From assembly GCA_020853575.1 (NCBI GenBank), contig JADYYP010000016.1, forward strand, positions 1 to 64,000: DNA of 64,000 bases, written 5' to 3'. The position numbers were made by a program, and so were the translations under genes. Shown piece after piece: positions 1-8,640 of the stretch. This DNA is from Planctomycetota bacterium. GTDB taxonomy: Bacteria > Planctomycetota > UBA1135 > GCA-002686595. The notes beneath the pieces were generated by a model. That model saw only the letters and a list, made by a program, of their open reading frames with translations, was not told the DNA's origin and ran no database searches. Every line of letters begins with the position of its first letter. Position 1 is the stretch's first letter.

Positions 1-69
1 GGCTCCCCAAGCGCCTGCGAACGCCGCTCAAGATGCCACCGATGTAGTGGGAACGGACAGCAACAAAAC

Positions 70-93
70 GGCCCTGGCACACGCCCCAGGGCC
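70..93. terminator. Candidate hairpin terminator
   Basis: A perfect 8-bp inverted repeat, GGCCCTGG (70-77) and CCAGGGCC (86-93), has an 8-nt loop. Read on the minus strand the stem is followed by a T-rich stretch (GTTTTGTT); on the plus strand no U tract follows. It could end a leftward transcript or be incidental in GC-rich DNA. Confidence 0.3.
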
Positions 94-125
94 GATCTTG
101 ACCGACAACCTTTCAAGTCAGGCTA

Positions 126-863
126 GTGCGGGGCGTGAGCGATGCCACGCGGCCGTTCGCGTTCGACGCCGCGCTCGGCGGACGCGTGGTGCTGCTCGAC
201 GGCGGCTGCAACTCCAACGAGTACTTGCACGTCGTCGCGGGCGACTTCGACGACGACCTCGATCACGATCTGATGTTCGCGAAGAACGACCAAGGCGCGA
301 CGCAGCTCTACTCCAACGGCCGCATCGCGGGCCAACGCCCGCAGGTGTGGCGCGTGCCGGGCTCGCGCATGATCGATCCGGTGGTCGGCGGACCGGGCTA
401 CACGACCTCGCTGACGCTCGGCGTGCAGTTGCCCAGCGGCGTGATCGGACAACCGGGTGGCCCAACGCACTTGGAGGTGCTGGGCTGGTTCTTCCCGCAG
501 TCGAGCGGCGCCTACGAGCCCCACGCCGCGCTCGAGCACGTGCTCGCCCTTCCCGGCAACCCGAGCGCGCCCTGGCAGATCCCGGTGAGCTGGACGACCG
601 ACACGCTCGACCCCAACGGCTCGGCGATGCTGCTCAGCACGCGCCTGGTGCGCCTGAACGGCGCGCAGATCGAACGCCAGTGGCCAGCGGACACGACCTA
701 CTACAAGTACGGTCCGGTCGGGACCTTGACGCTGGTCTCGCGGGTCGATTTCCAGACCCTGGCGAACTGCGTCTCCACCGGCGGTGACATCGGAGAAGGC
801 ACGATCTCGAGCGGCAGCGGCAGCGGCGGCAACCCCGGCCCCCCACCGACTCCGCGGCGCTGA
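126..863 (+). CDS. VCBS/FG-GAP-like secreted protein, 5' end uncertain
   Basis: The frame encodes about 245 residues with one VCBS/FG-GAP-like repeat near the N-terminus (VVAGDFDDDLDHDLMF), which resembles the calcium-binding D-x-D-x-D loops of integrin-like beta-propeller proteins. The rest is unrecognised and ends in a Gly/Ser/Pro-rich tail. There is no signal peptide. In-frame stops at 45-47 and 99-101 block extension, leaving only a GTG at 126. The +2 frame upstream (positions 2 to about 125) is open and protein-like, so the true gene may begin before the window and be broken by a frameshift near 120-140. It could instead be a short paralogue with an unusual start. It is convergent with the CHAT gene. 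Confidence 0.55.
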   Translation: MRGVSDATRPFAFDAALGGRVVLLDGGCNSNEYLHVVAGDFDDDLDHDLMFAKNDQGATQLYSNGRIAGQRPQVWRVPGSRMIDPVVGGPGYTTSLTLGVQLPSGVIGQPGGPTHLEVLGWFFPQSSGAYEPHAALEHVLALPGNPSAPWQIPVSWTTDTLDPNGSAMLLSTRLVRLNGAQIERQWPADTTYYKYGPVGTLTLVSRVDFQTLANCVSTGGDIGEGTISSGSGSGGNPGPPPTPRR

Positions 864-870
864 CGACGCC

Positions 871-3519
871 TCAGCGACGGCGGCGCACGAGCCACGCGCC
901 AGCCAAGGCGATTCCAAGGGCAGCGGCGAGCACGATCCAACGCGCTCGTCGCTGCCCCGCGGCTTGGGTGTCCGGCGTCGCGAGCGCGAAGTCCGTCAAT
1001 CCAACCGCGTGGAACAGATAGGGCTCGAGCCGACCGCGGGAGCTGCCGTCGTCGCTGCGCTCGCGCGCCGCACGCAAGGCTTCGCCGACCGACAGGCCGC
1101 GCTCGAACAACTCGTCGTGGAAAGTGCCCATGAAGTCGAGCGCGAAGTCGTAGTCGACGTCGAGCTCGCTCGCGACCGAAGCTCGCGCTCCGCCGCGCAC
1201 CAATGCTCCGGTCAGTCGATTGCGCCCATCGTCGCCGCGCCGCAGGCTCCCCGCTTGCGCGCCACAGGCGGTGACGATCGCGAGCGGCGGGTAGCGCAGC
1301 TCCTCGAGCCGAGCGAGGTCGAGCTCCTCGCCGCCGTACAAGAGCAGTCGGAACGATCGCTCGGACCCCGGCTCGCGGCGACCGTGGGCGAGCACGTGCA
1401 CGTAGGCCAATTCCGGCTCGGGCGCCGTCCATTCCGCGCTCGTCGCCTGCGCTCCGCACTTGAGCTGCACGCGTGTCGCGCTCGCGGCCCCGAGGAAGCG
1501 CTCGCGCTCGCTGGAGCCGAACTCCAGCGCTTCGACGCCGTCGGTGGGCCTCGCACCGGGGTCGGTGCACACGACGAAGCGCGTGACGAGCTCGGACGCG
1601 GGCTTGGCCACGGGCAGCGCGCCGGTCTCGCTCTGCCACAGCGCGACCACGAACGACGGCCAGTAGCCGACGATGTGCGTGCGGCCCAGAGGACGCGCGT
1701 CGCGACCGAGCAGGTACTCGATCGGGACGTAACCGAAGGAGTCGATGCCGACGATCTCGAGCCGCGACCAGCCGGAGATGCGCTCGAGCACGCTCTCGTC
1801 GAACAAGTAGCGCGACAGCCGCGCGCGCACGTCCTCGAGCCGCGTCCATTCGGCGCTCGACTCGATCGCGCGCACGCGCCCGATGGCCGTGTTGAGCTCC
1901 AGCCGCGTCGCATCCAGCGTCACGCAGGGCACTTGGATCTCGTGGTGCGTCAAGCTGCCGCCGTCGAGCGCGAGCACGTGGAGCGCGGTGCGCGCCGGGA
2001 GGAAGTACAGAGCTCCGCGGCCCTCGGCGAACAGCCGCTGGCGCAACTCGAGCAGGGTCGGCGTGCGCGCACCGAGCTCGCGCGCCAGCGAACCCGCCGC
2101 TTGCAGTCGCAGCAGCGTGTCCAACGCGGCCTCGAGCCCGGCTTGCTCGCCGTGCAGAGCGATGCCCGACAACATCAGCTCCGCCAGCACCTCGCGGCGC
2201 TCGCGATAGCGCAGCGGTCCGACGCCACCCGCGCGCGGCGGCAGCTCGAGCCAGACCGACAGGCTGCGCTCGAACGCGGACTCGAGCTCCCGCCGGCGCT
2301 CCTCGAGCACCTCGCGCGGGGCGCGCGACAGCCGCGCGGCGCGCACGGCGATCCCAGCGAGCTGCTCGCGACGTTCGGCGAGCGCTGCACCGCTGCCCGC
2401 GCGCTCCAGCGCCGTCCGGGCCGCCGCCAAGCCGCGTTCCGCGTCCTCGAAGCGCCCTTCGTGCAAGGCGTGAGTCGCGCTCCAGGCGTGCGCGGTCGCT
2501 TGCTCGTTCGCCGACAGCCCCGACGTCGCCGCGGCGCTCGCCAACAGCTCCTCGGCACGCGCGCCCGCCGGATGACCGATCAAGGCCAAGTCGACCGCGC
2601 CGATCGCGGCGCGGATCTGGTTGCGCGCGAGCTTGGCGGCGTCGAAGTCGCGTCCGGCGTAGCGTTCGCGGAACTGATCCCAGACTTCGATCGCGCGCTG
2701 TGGCTGCAACAGCGCGTTGGCCGCCGAGAGCTCGAGGAAGTTCAGCTCCAAGAGCAGCGCGCTGTCGTCGAGACGCTCGGCCGCCGCGCGCGCGGCGCTG
2801 AGATGCGGATCGGCCAAGTCGGGAGTGCCCAGTTGCAGGGCGAGGAGCGTGCGTCCCGCGGACAAGAAGAAGCGCGTTTCGTCGCTCCAGCGCGCGTCGA
2901 AGCTCGAGGGAAGGCCGATCAGCTCCGCCGCGCGTGCCAGCTCGTTCTCCGCGGCCTCGAAGCGCCGCGCTTGGCGTTCGATCTGAGCCGCCTCGACATG
3001 CCAGCGTGCGAGCACGTGGGGCTCACCCTCGAACGCCGGCTGCAGCACGAGGTCGAGCAACGCCCGCGCGTCGTCGCGCCGGCCCGCGCCGACCAGCGCG
3101 CCAACCAAGCTCGCGTCGCGCCGCGCCAACGTGCGGGTGTCGAACTCGGGCGTCGCGCGCGCCAAGCGATGGATGTCCGCGAGCACGGCGAAAGCCTCTG
3201 CGCGCTCGATGCGCGCGCTACTGCCATTGAATGCGAACGAGGTGCTCTCGTGCAGCCAGGCCAGCATCTCGGGCGTGTTGGGCCACGGAGGACCTTCCGC
3301 GGGATGCTCCAGGGCCTCGTGCAGGTGCGCGGCGTGCTCGCGCAACGCCGCGAAGGCGTCGTCTTGGGCACGCGCGGAGACCAGGCAGCTCAGCGCGACG
3401 AGAGCGTGAAGCGCAACGGTGCGGGCCCAGCGGCGCCCGAATCCACCAGGACCTCGAGCAGGATCTCGATCTGTCCGTGCTCGTCCAAGGCACCTCGTGC
3501 GGCGCTGCTCAAAGTCCAT
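871..3519 (-). CDS. TPR-rich CHAT-domain (caspase-like) membrane-anchored protein
   Basis: The 882-residue product has a hydrophobic segment near residues 32-48 ending SARAQ, a likely signal peptide with a long basic n-region. A long Ala/Leu/Arg-rich helical region of TPR type (about 50-480) follows, and then a C-terminal CHAT domain. The CHAT catalytic pair is visible: His of LAHGRRE (about residue 712) and Cys of VTACGAQ (about 752). One TM helix and an Arg-rich tail (about 861-882) close the protein. CHAT domains belong to the caspase/separase peptidase clan. This is the third gene of a leftward operon after an ECF sigma factor and a small membrane protein. The only reasonable in-frame ATG near the signal peptide is at 3517-3519, which forces a 130-nt overlap with the upstream gene; the frame itself is open back to 3768. 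Confidence 0.8.
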   Translation of the reverse strand: MDFEQRRTRCLGRARTDRDPARGPGGFGRRWARTVALHALVALSCLVSARAQDDAFAALREHAAHLHEALEHPAEGPPWPNTPEMLAWLHESTSFAFNGSSARIERAEAFAVLADIHRLARATPEFDTRTLARRDASLVGALVGAGRRDDARALLDLVLQPAFEGEPHVLARWHVEAAQIERQARRFEAAENELARAAELIGLPSSFDARWSDETRFFLSAGRTLLALQLGTPDLADPHLSAARAAAERLDDSALLLELNFLELSAANALLQPQRAIEVWDQFRERYAGRDFDAAKLARNQIRAAIGAVDLALIGHPAGARAEELLASAAATSGLSANEQATAHAWSATHALHEGRFEDAERGLAAARTALERAGSGAALAERREQLAGIAVRAARLSRAPREVLEERRRELESAFERSLSVWLELPPRAGGVGPLRYRERREVLAELMLSGIALHGEQAGLEAALDTLLRLQAAGSLARELGARTPTLLELRQRLFAEGRGALYFLPARTALHVLALDGGSLTHHEIQVPCVTLDATRLELNTAIGRVRAIESSAEWTRLEDVRARLSRYLFDESVLERISGWSRLEIVGIDSFGYVPIEYLLGRDARPLGRTHIVGYWPSFVVALWQSETGALPVAKPASELVTRFVVCTDPGARPTDGVEALEFGSSERERFLGAASATRVQLKCGAQATSAEWTAPEPELAYVHVLAHGRREPGSERSFRLLLYGGEELDLARLEELRYPPLAIVTACGAQAGSLRRGDDGRNRLTGALVRGGARASVASELDVDYDFALDFMGTFHDELFERGLSVGEALRAARERSDDGSSRGRLEPYLFHAVGLTDFALATPDTQAAGQRRARWIVLAAALGIALAGAWLVRRRR

Positions 3520-3974
3520 TCGCGACCGTCCACCGGCTCGTCGCACACCAGCGTGCCATCCGCGCCAGCATAGACGCGGATGTGATAGCGGGCACCGAGC
3601 GCCAGTTCGCGCTCGAAACGCAGCACGGTCGTGTGCGGGTCGCGCTCGACGAGTGCGACCCAGTCGGGGGCGGACAACCAGCGGCGGCGTTCGGGCGGCT
3701 CGGTCGTGCTCGCACGCTGCCACAGGAGCAGCGCGGCGACCAGCGCGGCGGCGGCCAACGCCAACCACGGCCAGCGCGCACGGCTCGAGCTGCGGTGCGC
3801 CGGATGCACGCGAGCGGCTCGGTGCAACGCGCTGCGCACCAGCTCGACATCGCCCTCGCGCACCTCCGACCTGGCGCGCTCCAGGTCCTCGCCGGCGTGG
3901 GCCGCCCAGCGCTCGAGCTCGGCGCGCGCGGCGGCGTGGCGCGGATCGTCGTCGCGGGGATCACGCTCGTTCAT
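3390..3974 (-). CDS. Single-pass membrane protein of the sigma/CHAT operon
   Basis: A 194-residue protein with a charged cytoplasmic N-terminus (about 1-65), one TM helix (WPWLALAAAALVAALLLW, about 68-85) and a periplasmic domain of about 105 residues. This layout is that of an anti-sigma factor or sensor anchor, but no zinc-binding HxxxCxxC motif is visible, so it is not a standard ZAS anti-sigma. Its ATG overlaps the 3' end of the ECF sigma gene by 14 nt, pointing to coupled translation. It overlaps the CHAT gene at its 3' end. The likely role, by inference, is to link the sigma factor to the membrane or to a periplasmic signal. Confidence 0.65.
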   Translation of the reverse strand: MNERDPRDDDPRHAAARAELERWAAHAGEDLERARSEVREGDVELVRSALHRAARVHPAHRSSSRARWPWLALAAAALVAALLLWQRASTTEPPERRRWLSAPDWVALVERDPHTTVLRFERELALGARYHIRVYAGADGTLVCDEPVDGREWTLSSAARGALDEHGQIEILLEVLVDSGAAGPAPLRFTLSSR

Positions 3975-4536
3975 GACGTTCCTCGAAAGCGGAGTGGAGC
4001 ACGCTGCGCAGGCGCTCGAGTGCGCGGTAGTAGCGCGTCTTGATGGTGTTGAGTGGCTCGCGGCGGCGCGCGGCGATCTCCTCGAAGGTCAGCTCTTGGA
4101 AGTGCTTGAGGCGCACGATCTCCGCGCCGGCGCCGGCGACGTGCTCCAAGGCCAGCTCGACGCTTTCGCGCGCATCGGCGCCGTGCGCGGCCTCGGGCGC
4201 GGCGGCGTCGAGCTCGTCGTCGATCGAGAGCACGCGCGCGCGGCGCGCCTTGCGGTCGAGCGCGCGCAGCACTTCGATGCACACGAAGCCGTAGGCCCAG
4301 GTCTCGAGCGGCGCACGCCCGTCGAACGCATCCAGCTTGCGCCACAGCGACACCGCGACGTTCTGGACGACGTCCTCTTCCTCGTCGCGCTGCAGCCGCC
4401 GGCCGTTGTTGGCGTTCTGGTTTCGGACGCAGGCCGGCAAGATCGCCAGACGCTGGGTCAGCGCTTCGATGGCGCGCGGGTGGCCGTCGCGCGCGGCGCG
4501 TACGAGCTCGAGGTCCGAGGCGAACGTATCGGTCAC
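3961..4536 (-). CDS. ECF-type RNA polymerase sigma factor
   Basis: The 191-residue product carries sigma region 2 (DEEEDVVQNVAVSLWRKLD and the following aromatic/basic stretch) and region 4 with an HTH (LTFEEIAARRREPLNTIKTR). These bind core polymerase and the -10/-35 elements. The GTG start at 4534-4536 is chosen because region 2 follows at the usual distance; the frame extends upstream to 4665 only with low-complexity Arg/Pro sequence. It heads the operon with the membrane protein (14-nt overlap) and the CHAT protein. ECF factors paired with CHAT proteins recur in planctomycetes. Confidence 0.85.
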   Translation of the reverse strand: MTDTFASDLELVRAARDGHPRAIEALTQRLAILPACVRNQNANNGRRLQRDEEEDVVQNVAVSLWRKLDAFDGRAPLETWAYGFVCIEVLRALDRKARRARVLSIDDELDAAAPEAAHGADARESVELALEHVAGAGAEIVRLKHFQELTFEEIAARRREPLNTIKTRYYRALERLRSVLHSAFEERHERA

Positions 4537-4833
4537 GGGGTCGCTTCGGCGAGCTCGGGGGCGACACACGTCGCGCGGGGGACGACGCGCGAGTGCATGG
4601 GCACGGCGTGCCTCGGGGGCAGGCAGCGGGTGGTACGACGTGTCGAGTGTATGGAGAGAATCCACGGTGCGCCCGCGAGGTGGGTCGCGGTTCGCCGATC
4701 TCCACCACGCGCCCCAAGAGCGTTTCGCGGAACTCGAAAAAAGCGCTGCGATCCGAGGACCCGGCGAGCGCCACGGCGCGGGCGGCCAGTGGGACCACTC
4801 GGGCGCGGGAGCCTCGGGGCACGCACGCGCGGC

Positions 4834-5667
4834 TCAGAACCCGTCTTCACCGTCTTCGTGGTGCGACTTGGCTCCACGCAGGCCGGCGCAAATGCCGCGC
4901 TTGGAGTCGAGCACGGCTCGCGCGATCTCGAGCACCTCGGGCACGGGGCTCTTGGAGAGCTCGTGGGCCACGCGCAGCGGGCTCTCGCCGGAGCGGAAGA
5001 TGCGCGCCAGGGCATGACGGATCGCCGTGCGCTGCTCCGAGGTCAGCCCCGCGCGGCGCAGACCGATCGTGTTGGGAGCTCGCCAACGCACCGGATAGGA
5101 GCCGGCGACGATCGAGAACGGCGGCGCGTCCTTGGTGACCATGGCACCGCCCCCGACCAGCGTCAGCCGTCCGACGCGGCAGAACTGGTGCACCGCGGCC
5201 CCGCCGGAAACGAAGGCGCGCTCGCCGATGTGCACGTGGCCACCGAGCATCGAGCTGTTCACCAAGATCGCGTTCTTCTCGACGCGGCAGTTGTGGCCGA
5301 CGTGCGAGCTCGCCATCAACATCACGCCGTCACCGATGACCGTGTCGGTGTTCGCGCCCGTCCCGCGGTGCACGGTGACGTGCTCGTGGATGCGACAGCC
5401 CGAGCCGATCGACACGCGCGAGGGATCGTCCCGGTACTTGACGTCCTGCGGCTCGCCGCCGATCACGCTCGCCGTGCGAATCGTGGTGCCCGAGCCGATC
5501 GTCACGCAGCCGAACACGTGGACGTAGGGCCACAGCTTGCAGTTGTCTCCGAGCTTCGCGCCGGCTTCGACGACGCAGTAGGGTCCGATCTCGACATCGC
5601 TGCCGAGCTCTGCGCGCGGATCGACGACGGCCGTGGGGTGGATCTTGGGTGCTGTCGCGGCGGTCAT
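4834..5667 (-). CDS. lpxA: Acyl-ACP--UDP-N-acetylglucosamine O-acyltransferase
   Basis: A 277-residue left-handed beta-helix acyltransferase that catalyses the first step of lipid A synthesis, moving a 3-hydroxyacyl chain from ACP to UDP-GlcNAc in the cytoplasm. Hexapeptide repeats fill residues 10-190. The motifs ASSHVGHNC (catalytic His125, with His122 also kept, the same numbers as E. coli) and VTVHRGTG are clear. A C-terminal helical region (about 195-260) matches the family. The length is close to the usual 260-270. It lies 39 bp after mnmH on the same strand, so it is probably co-transcribed. Its presence implies an outer membrane with lipid A. Confidence 0.93.
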   Translation of the reverse strand: MTAATAPKIHPTAVVDPRAELGSDVEIGPYCVVEAGAKLGDNCKLWPYVHVFGCVTIGSGTTIRTASVIGGEPQDVKYRDDPSRVSIGSGCRIHEHVTVHRGTGANTDTVIGDGVMLMASSHVGHNCRVEKNAILVNSSMLGGHVHIGERAFVSGGAAVHQFCRVGRLTLVGGGAMVTKDAPPFSIVAGSYPVRWRAPNTIGLRRAGLTSEQRTAIRHALARIFRSGESPLRVAHELSKSPVPEVLEIARAVLDSKRGICAGLRGAKSHHEDGEDGF

Positions 5668-5706
5668 GGGAGGCGGAAGTGTAGCGCGTCCCCTGGGGCG
5701 CGGACT

Positions 5707-6876
5707 TCACGAACCCGCGCGGCGCTGCTGATCGATCCACTCGGCGATGCGTCGGGCGCACTCGCGCGGAACGGTCGAATCGAAGCTCGCGGCGTGGCTG
5801 CGGCCCTGCTCGGCGTGGCGGTAGCGCGGGTCGTAGTAGCGCTCGAGCAACAGGCGCACGAGGTCGCGCTCGCGGCCCGAATCGAGCATGCGCACCAGCG
5901 CCGTGTCCCACTCACGCTCGCCCAGACGTTGCTCGATGAAGCTCAACTGCTGCGCGAGCTCGGCGCGACTGCCGGGGTGCCGCAGGTAGTCCTCGAGCAA
6001 CACGTCGACGCGCCGCTCGATGCCCGCGACGAGCTCCAAGCTCGTGCCCGCTTCCAGCGCGCGCCACACGCTCGAACCGACGATCACGTCGCCGACCTTG
6101 CGGCTCTCGCCCTCGAGCACGACGACTCCGTCGAAGCCCCGGGCGATGCGTTCCGAGAGGCGCGTCTCGAACAGTTTCTGCGACACCGGCGCGAGTCCGA
6201 CCATGCCCAGGATCGAGCTGCGATGCTGCGCCAGGTCCTCGAGGTCGATCGTCCAGCGCGGTCGCAGCGCCTCGAGCTCGCGCAGCACGAGCGACTTGCC
6301 GACGCCGGTCAGGCCGCGCAGCACGAAGCTCGGGGGCGCACTCCAGCGCTCGAGGCGCTCGAGCACCGCTCGCCTGCAGCTCTTGTAGCCGCCGGCGACC
6401 ACGGCCACGTCCGCGAAGCCCAGGCCGGTGAGCAAGGCCGCGACGCTGCGCGAGCGCAGGCCACCGCGGTGACAGCACAGGATCACCGCACCGGGCGCGA
6501 GCTCGCGCACCGGCTCCGCCGTCATGCGTTGCTCCATGGCGTGGATGCCGCCGCGCGTGAGCTCGTCGACCAACGCCCCCAGGTCGCCCTCGGGCGCGCG
6601 ACGACCGCTGACCGCGGCGATCTCGCGCACCAAGCTCGCCACACGCCCGTGAACCACGCGTCGGCCTTCCTCGAAGGCCACGTCGGGCGAGGACTTGTTG
6701 TACAGCGTGCCGATCAGCGCGCGTTGCAGGTCGTCGAACAGCGGCACGTTGCGCGCGAGCGCCAAGTGATCCTGCTCGAACTCCGCCGGAGCGCGCAGGT
6801 CGAGCAGCACCGCGTCGCGCTGCGCCAGCACGCTCGCGGCGTCGACCGACGGAATGCGCAACGGACCGTCGTGCAT
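5707..6876 (-). CDS. mnmH: tRNA 2-selenouridine synthase
   Basis: A 389-residue two-domain enzyme. The N-terminal rhodanese domain (about 5-145) ends in the active-site loop CCHRGGLRSRS with catalytic Cys135. The C-terminal P-loop domain has GLTGVGKS at 188-195. MnmH (SelU) replaces sulfur in 2-thiouridine at the wobble position of Lys, Glu and Gln tRNAs through a geranylated intermediate, using selenophosphate. The rhodanese motif in well-known members is CWRGGMRS; here it is CHRGGLRS. No selD is in the window, so the selenium supply cannot be judged. It lies 18 bp downstream of the secreted protein and 39 bp upstream of lpxA. Confidence 0.9.
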   Translation of the reverse strand: MHDGPLRIPSVDAASVLAQRDAVLLDLRAPAEFEQDHLALARNVPLFDDLQRALIGTLYNKSSPDVAFEEGRRVVHGRVASLVREIAAVSGRRAPEGDLGALVDELTRGGIHAMEQRMTAEPVRELAPGAVILCCHRGGLRSRSVAALLTGLGFADVAVVAGGYKSCRRAVLERLERWSAPPSFVLRGLTGVGKSLVLRELEALRPRWTIDLEDLAQHRSSILGMVGLAPVSQKLFETRLSERIARGFDGVVVLEGESRKVGDVIVGSSVWRALEAGTSLELVAGIERRVDVLLEDYLRHPGSRAELAQQLSFIEQRLGEREWDTALVRMLDSGRERDLVRLLLERYYDPRYRHAEQGRSHAASFDSTVPRECARRIAEWIDQQRRAGS

Positions 6877-6894
6877 CGCTCCGCTGCCTGCGGC

Positions 6895-8592
6895 TCAGCG
6901 CGCGCCGTCACCGCGTCCGGCGCGCACGCTGACGAAGCGCGTTCCAGCCAGGGTCGCGTCGATCACGCGCTGCATGAACTCGAGATTGGCGCGTGCCACG
7001 CTGATGGTGACGACCACCGGTTGCCCTTCGTACAGGTAGACCATGGTGGTGAAGCTCAGGTCGTTCTCGCCGAGCTTGCCCGTCGAGCGCAGCAGGCCGA
7101 CCTCGCGGTTGTCGACGAGCTGCTTGGAGCCGCCGAAGAACTCCATGCCCGTTTGGGCGCGGATCAGCTTCTCCTGGCTGACCAGGATCTCGTCGATGCT
7201 CTGGCCGCGGGCGGTCTCGAGCGCGGCGACGCTGATGTTGTCTTTGAACTTCCCGATCTGCGGCCCCATCAGGAATGCCTGGCCGTTGACCAGCTCCATC
7301 ACCCAGTTCTCGGGCACCGGGATCGACAACGCGAAGCGCGGATGGAGCCAGCGACCGCCCTCGATGCGCGGACGCAGGTCGATCGAGCTCTCCAGGTTGG
7401 CCTCGATCTGCGCCGTCGTCTCGCGGTCTTCCGGCGAGGGCGTGGCCTTGGGCTTGGCGGCGTCGAGCGCCGCGATCAGGGCCTGCGACACTTGGATCGA
7501 ATCGGAGCGCACCCAGTCGAGCACCAGGCCGCGCACCACGATCTGTCCGAGAGCGATCGGTCCGACGGCCGTGGCGAATTGCCGCACGTCGTCGTGGCGA
7601 TCGAAGGAGATGCGCCAGACCATCGAGAGCTCGCCCCGCGCGTCGCGCAGGCATTGCACTTCGTCGCCGTCCCAGCCGATCGCGGCCAGTTGCGCGTCGG
7701 AGAGCGGCACGCCGGCGTCGAGCAGCAGCGCGAACATCCCCAGCTCGCCCAGCTCGTCCTTGCGGACGACCTGGAGTCCCAACGCGGCGTCCCAGGCCGG
7801 CAGCTCGCCGGGCTTGGGCGTGTCGCGGTAGAGCTTGACGGTGTGCGCGAGTTGCTCGGTCGTGCGCGGCCGCTCGTTCCACAGCGCGCGCGCGCCGTCG
7901 AAACCGAACCCGCGGTAGCGCTCGAGCATCAGATCGCGCCCGAGTCGGTGCAGCACGCGCGTCAAGGAGTCGCCCACGCCTTTCGGCAAGGGTGCGTCCA
8001 GCGAGCTCGGCGACAGTGCCTTGAGGTCGCGTCCGGCGCGGCCCTCGGCCAAGGCCAGCGAGGCCAGCTCGGCCTCGCCCGCGAGCAGCGCGCGCCCGAG
8101 CGCCACGGACTCCCAGGTGTGCTCGCCAGGAGCCATCACCGCGGCCCAGCCGGGCTCGCGTGCGCGCAAAGCGGCGAACACGCCGCGCGCCAGCTCCTGC
8201 TCGCTGACGCTGTCCGCGCGCGACTGATCGACGACCACCACGTTCGCCGCGCTGTCGAACACCAGCGCGAAGCCGGTGACCCAGGGCTGCGCGAGCTGCG
8301 CGCGGGTCTCGGCCGCGGACTTGCCGCATTCGATGCCGAAGCCCTGGCGCAGGTAGCGCTGCAGCTCCGCCCAGTGCGCGCCGAACAGGCGATCGCACTC
8401 GGCTTGCACGATGCCGCTGTACTCGCCCGAGGAGACCACGCGCAACGGCGTGGGCTGCGGGAAGGAGTAGCCCAGGCCCGCGAGCTCCGTCTCCAGCTGG
8501 CGCACGCGCGCCTCGAGCTTCGCGGGGGCCTGCGCGAAGGCCGTGCAGGTGCCGAACAGGGTCCAACCGAGAGTGCGGATCAACACGTTCAT
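6895..8592 (-). CDS. Secreted protein with PsbP/DcrB-like C-terminal domain
   Basis: A 565-residue protein with a signal peptide (about 1-21, ending AFAQA). A coiled-coil-prone segment (about 24-40) is followed by a long middle region without recognised motifs. The C-terminal 140 residues (about 410-555, beginning GRWLHPRFALSIPVPENWVM) resemble the PsbP/DcrB-like fold (DUF1795 type): a beta-rich sheet with FMGPQIGKF and the late TMVYLYEGQPVVVTISV strand. The middle region might be a degenerate peptidase (DRHDDVRQFATAVG), but no catalytic motif can be defended. It sits between the LAB_N gene (48 bp) and mnmH (18 bp), so probably one transcript. The function is unknown. Confidence 0.75.
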   Translation of the reverse strand: MNVLIRTLGWTLFGTCTAFAQAPAKLEARVRQLETELAGLGYSFPQPTPLRVVSSGEYSGIVQAECDRLFGAHWAELQRYLRQGFGIECGKSAAETRAQLAQPWVTGFALVFDSAANVVVVDQSRADSVSEQELARGVFAALRAREPGWAAVMAPGEHTWESVALGRALLAGEAELASLALAEGRAGRDLKALSPSSLDAPLPKGVGDSLTRVLHRLGRDLMLERYRGFGFDGARALWNERPRTTEQLAHTVKLYRDTPKPGELPAWDAALGLQVVRKDELGELGMFALLLDAGVPLSDAQLAAIGWDGDEVQCLRDARGELSMVWRISFDRHDDVRQFATAVGPIALGQIVVRGLVLDWVRSDSIQVSQALIAALDAAKPKATPSPEDRETTAQIEANLESSIDLRPRIEGGRWLHPRFALSIPVPENWVMELVNGQAFLMGPQIGKFKDNISVAALETARGQSIDEILVSQEKLIRAQTGMEFFGGSKQLVDNREVGLLRSTGKLGENDLSFTTMVYLYEGQPVVVTISVARANLEFMQRVIDATLAGTRFVSVRAGRGDGAR

Positions 8593-8640
8593 GGGGCGCA
8601 GACTCTACTCCATCGGGCGCGCCGCGCGGCAACCGACCGG

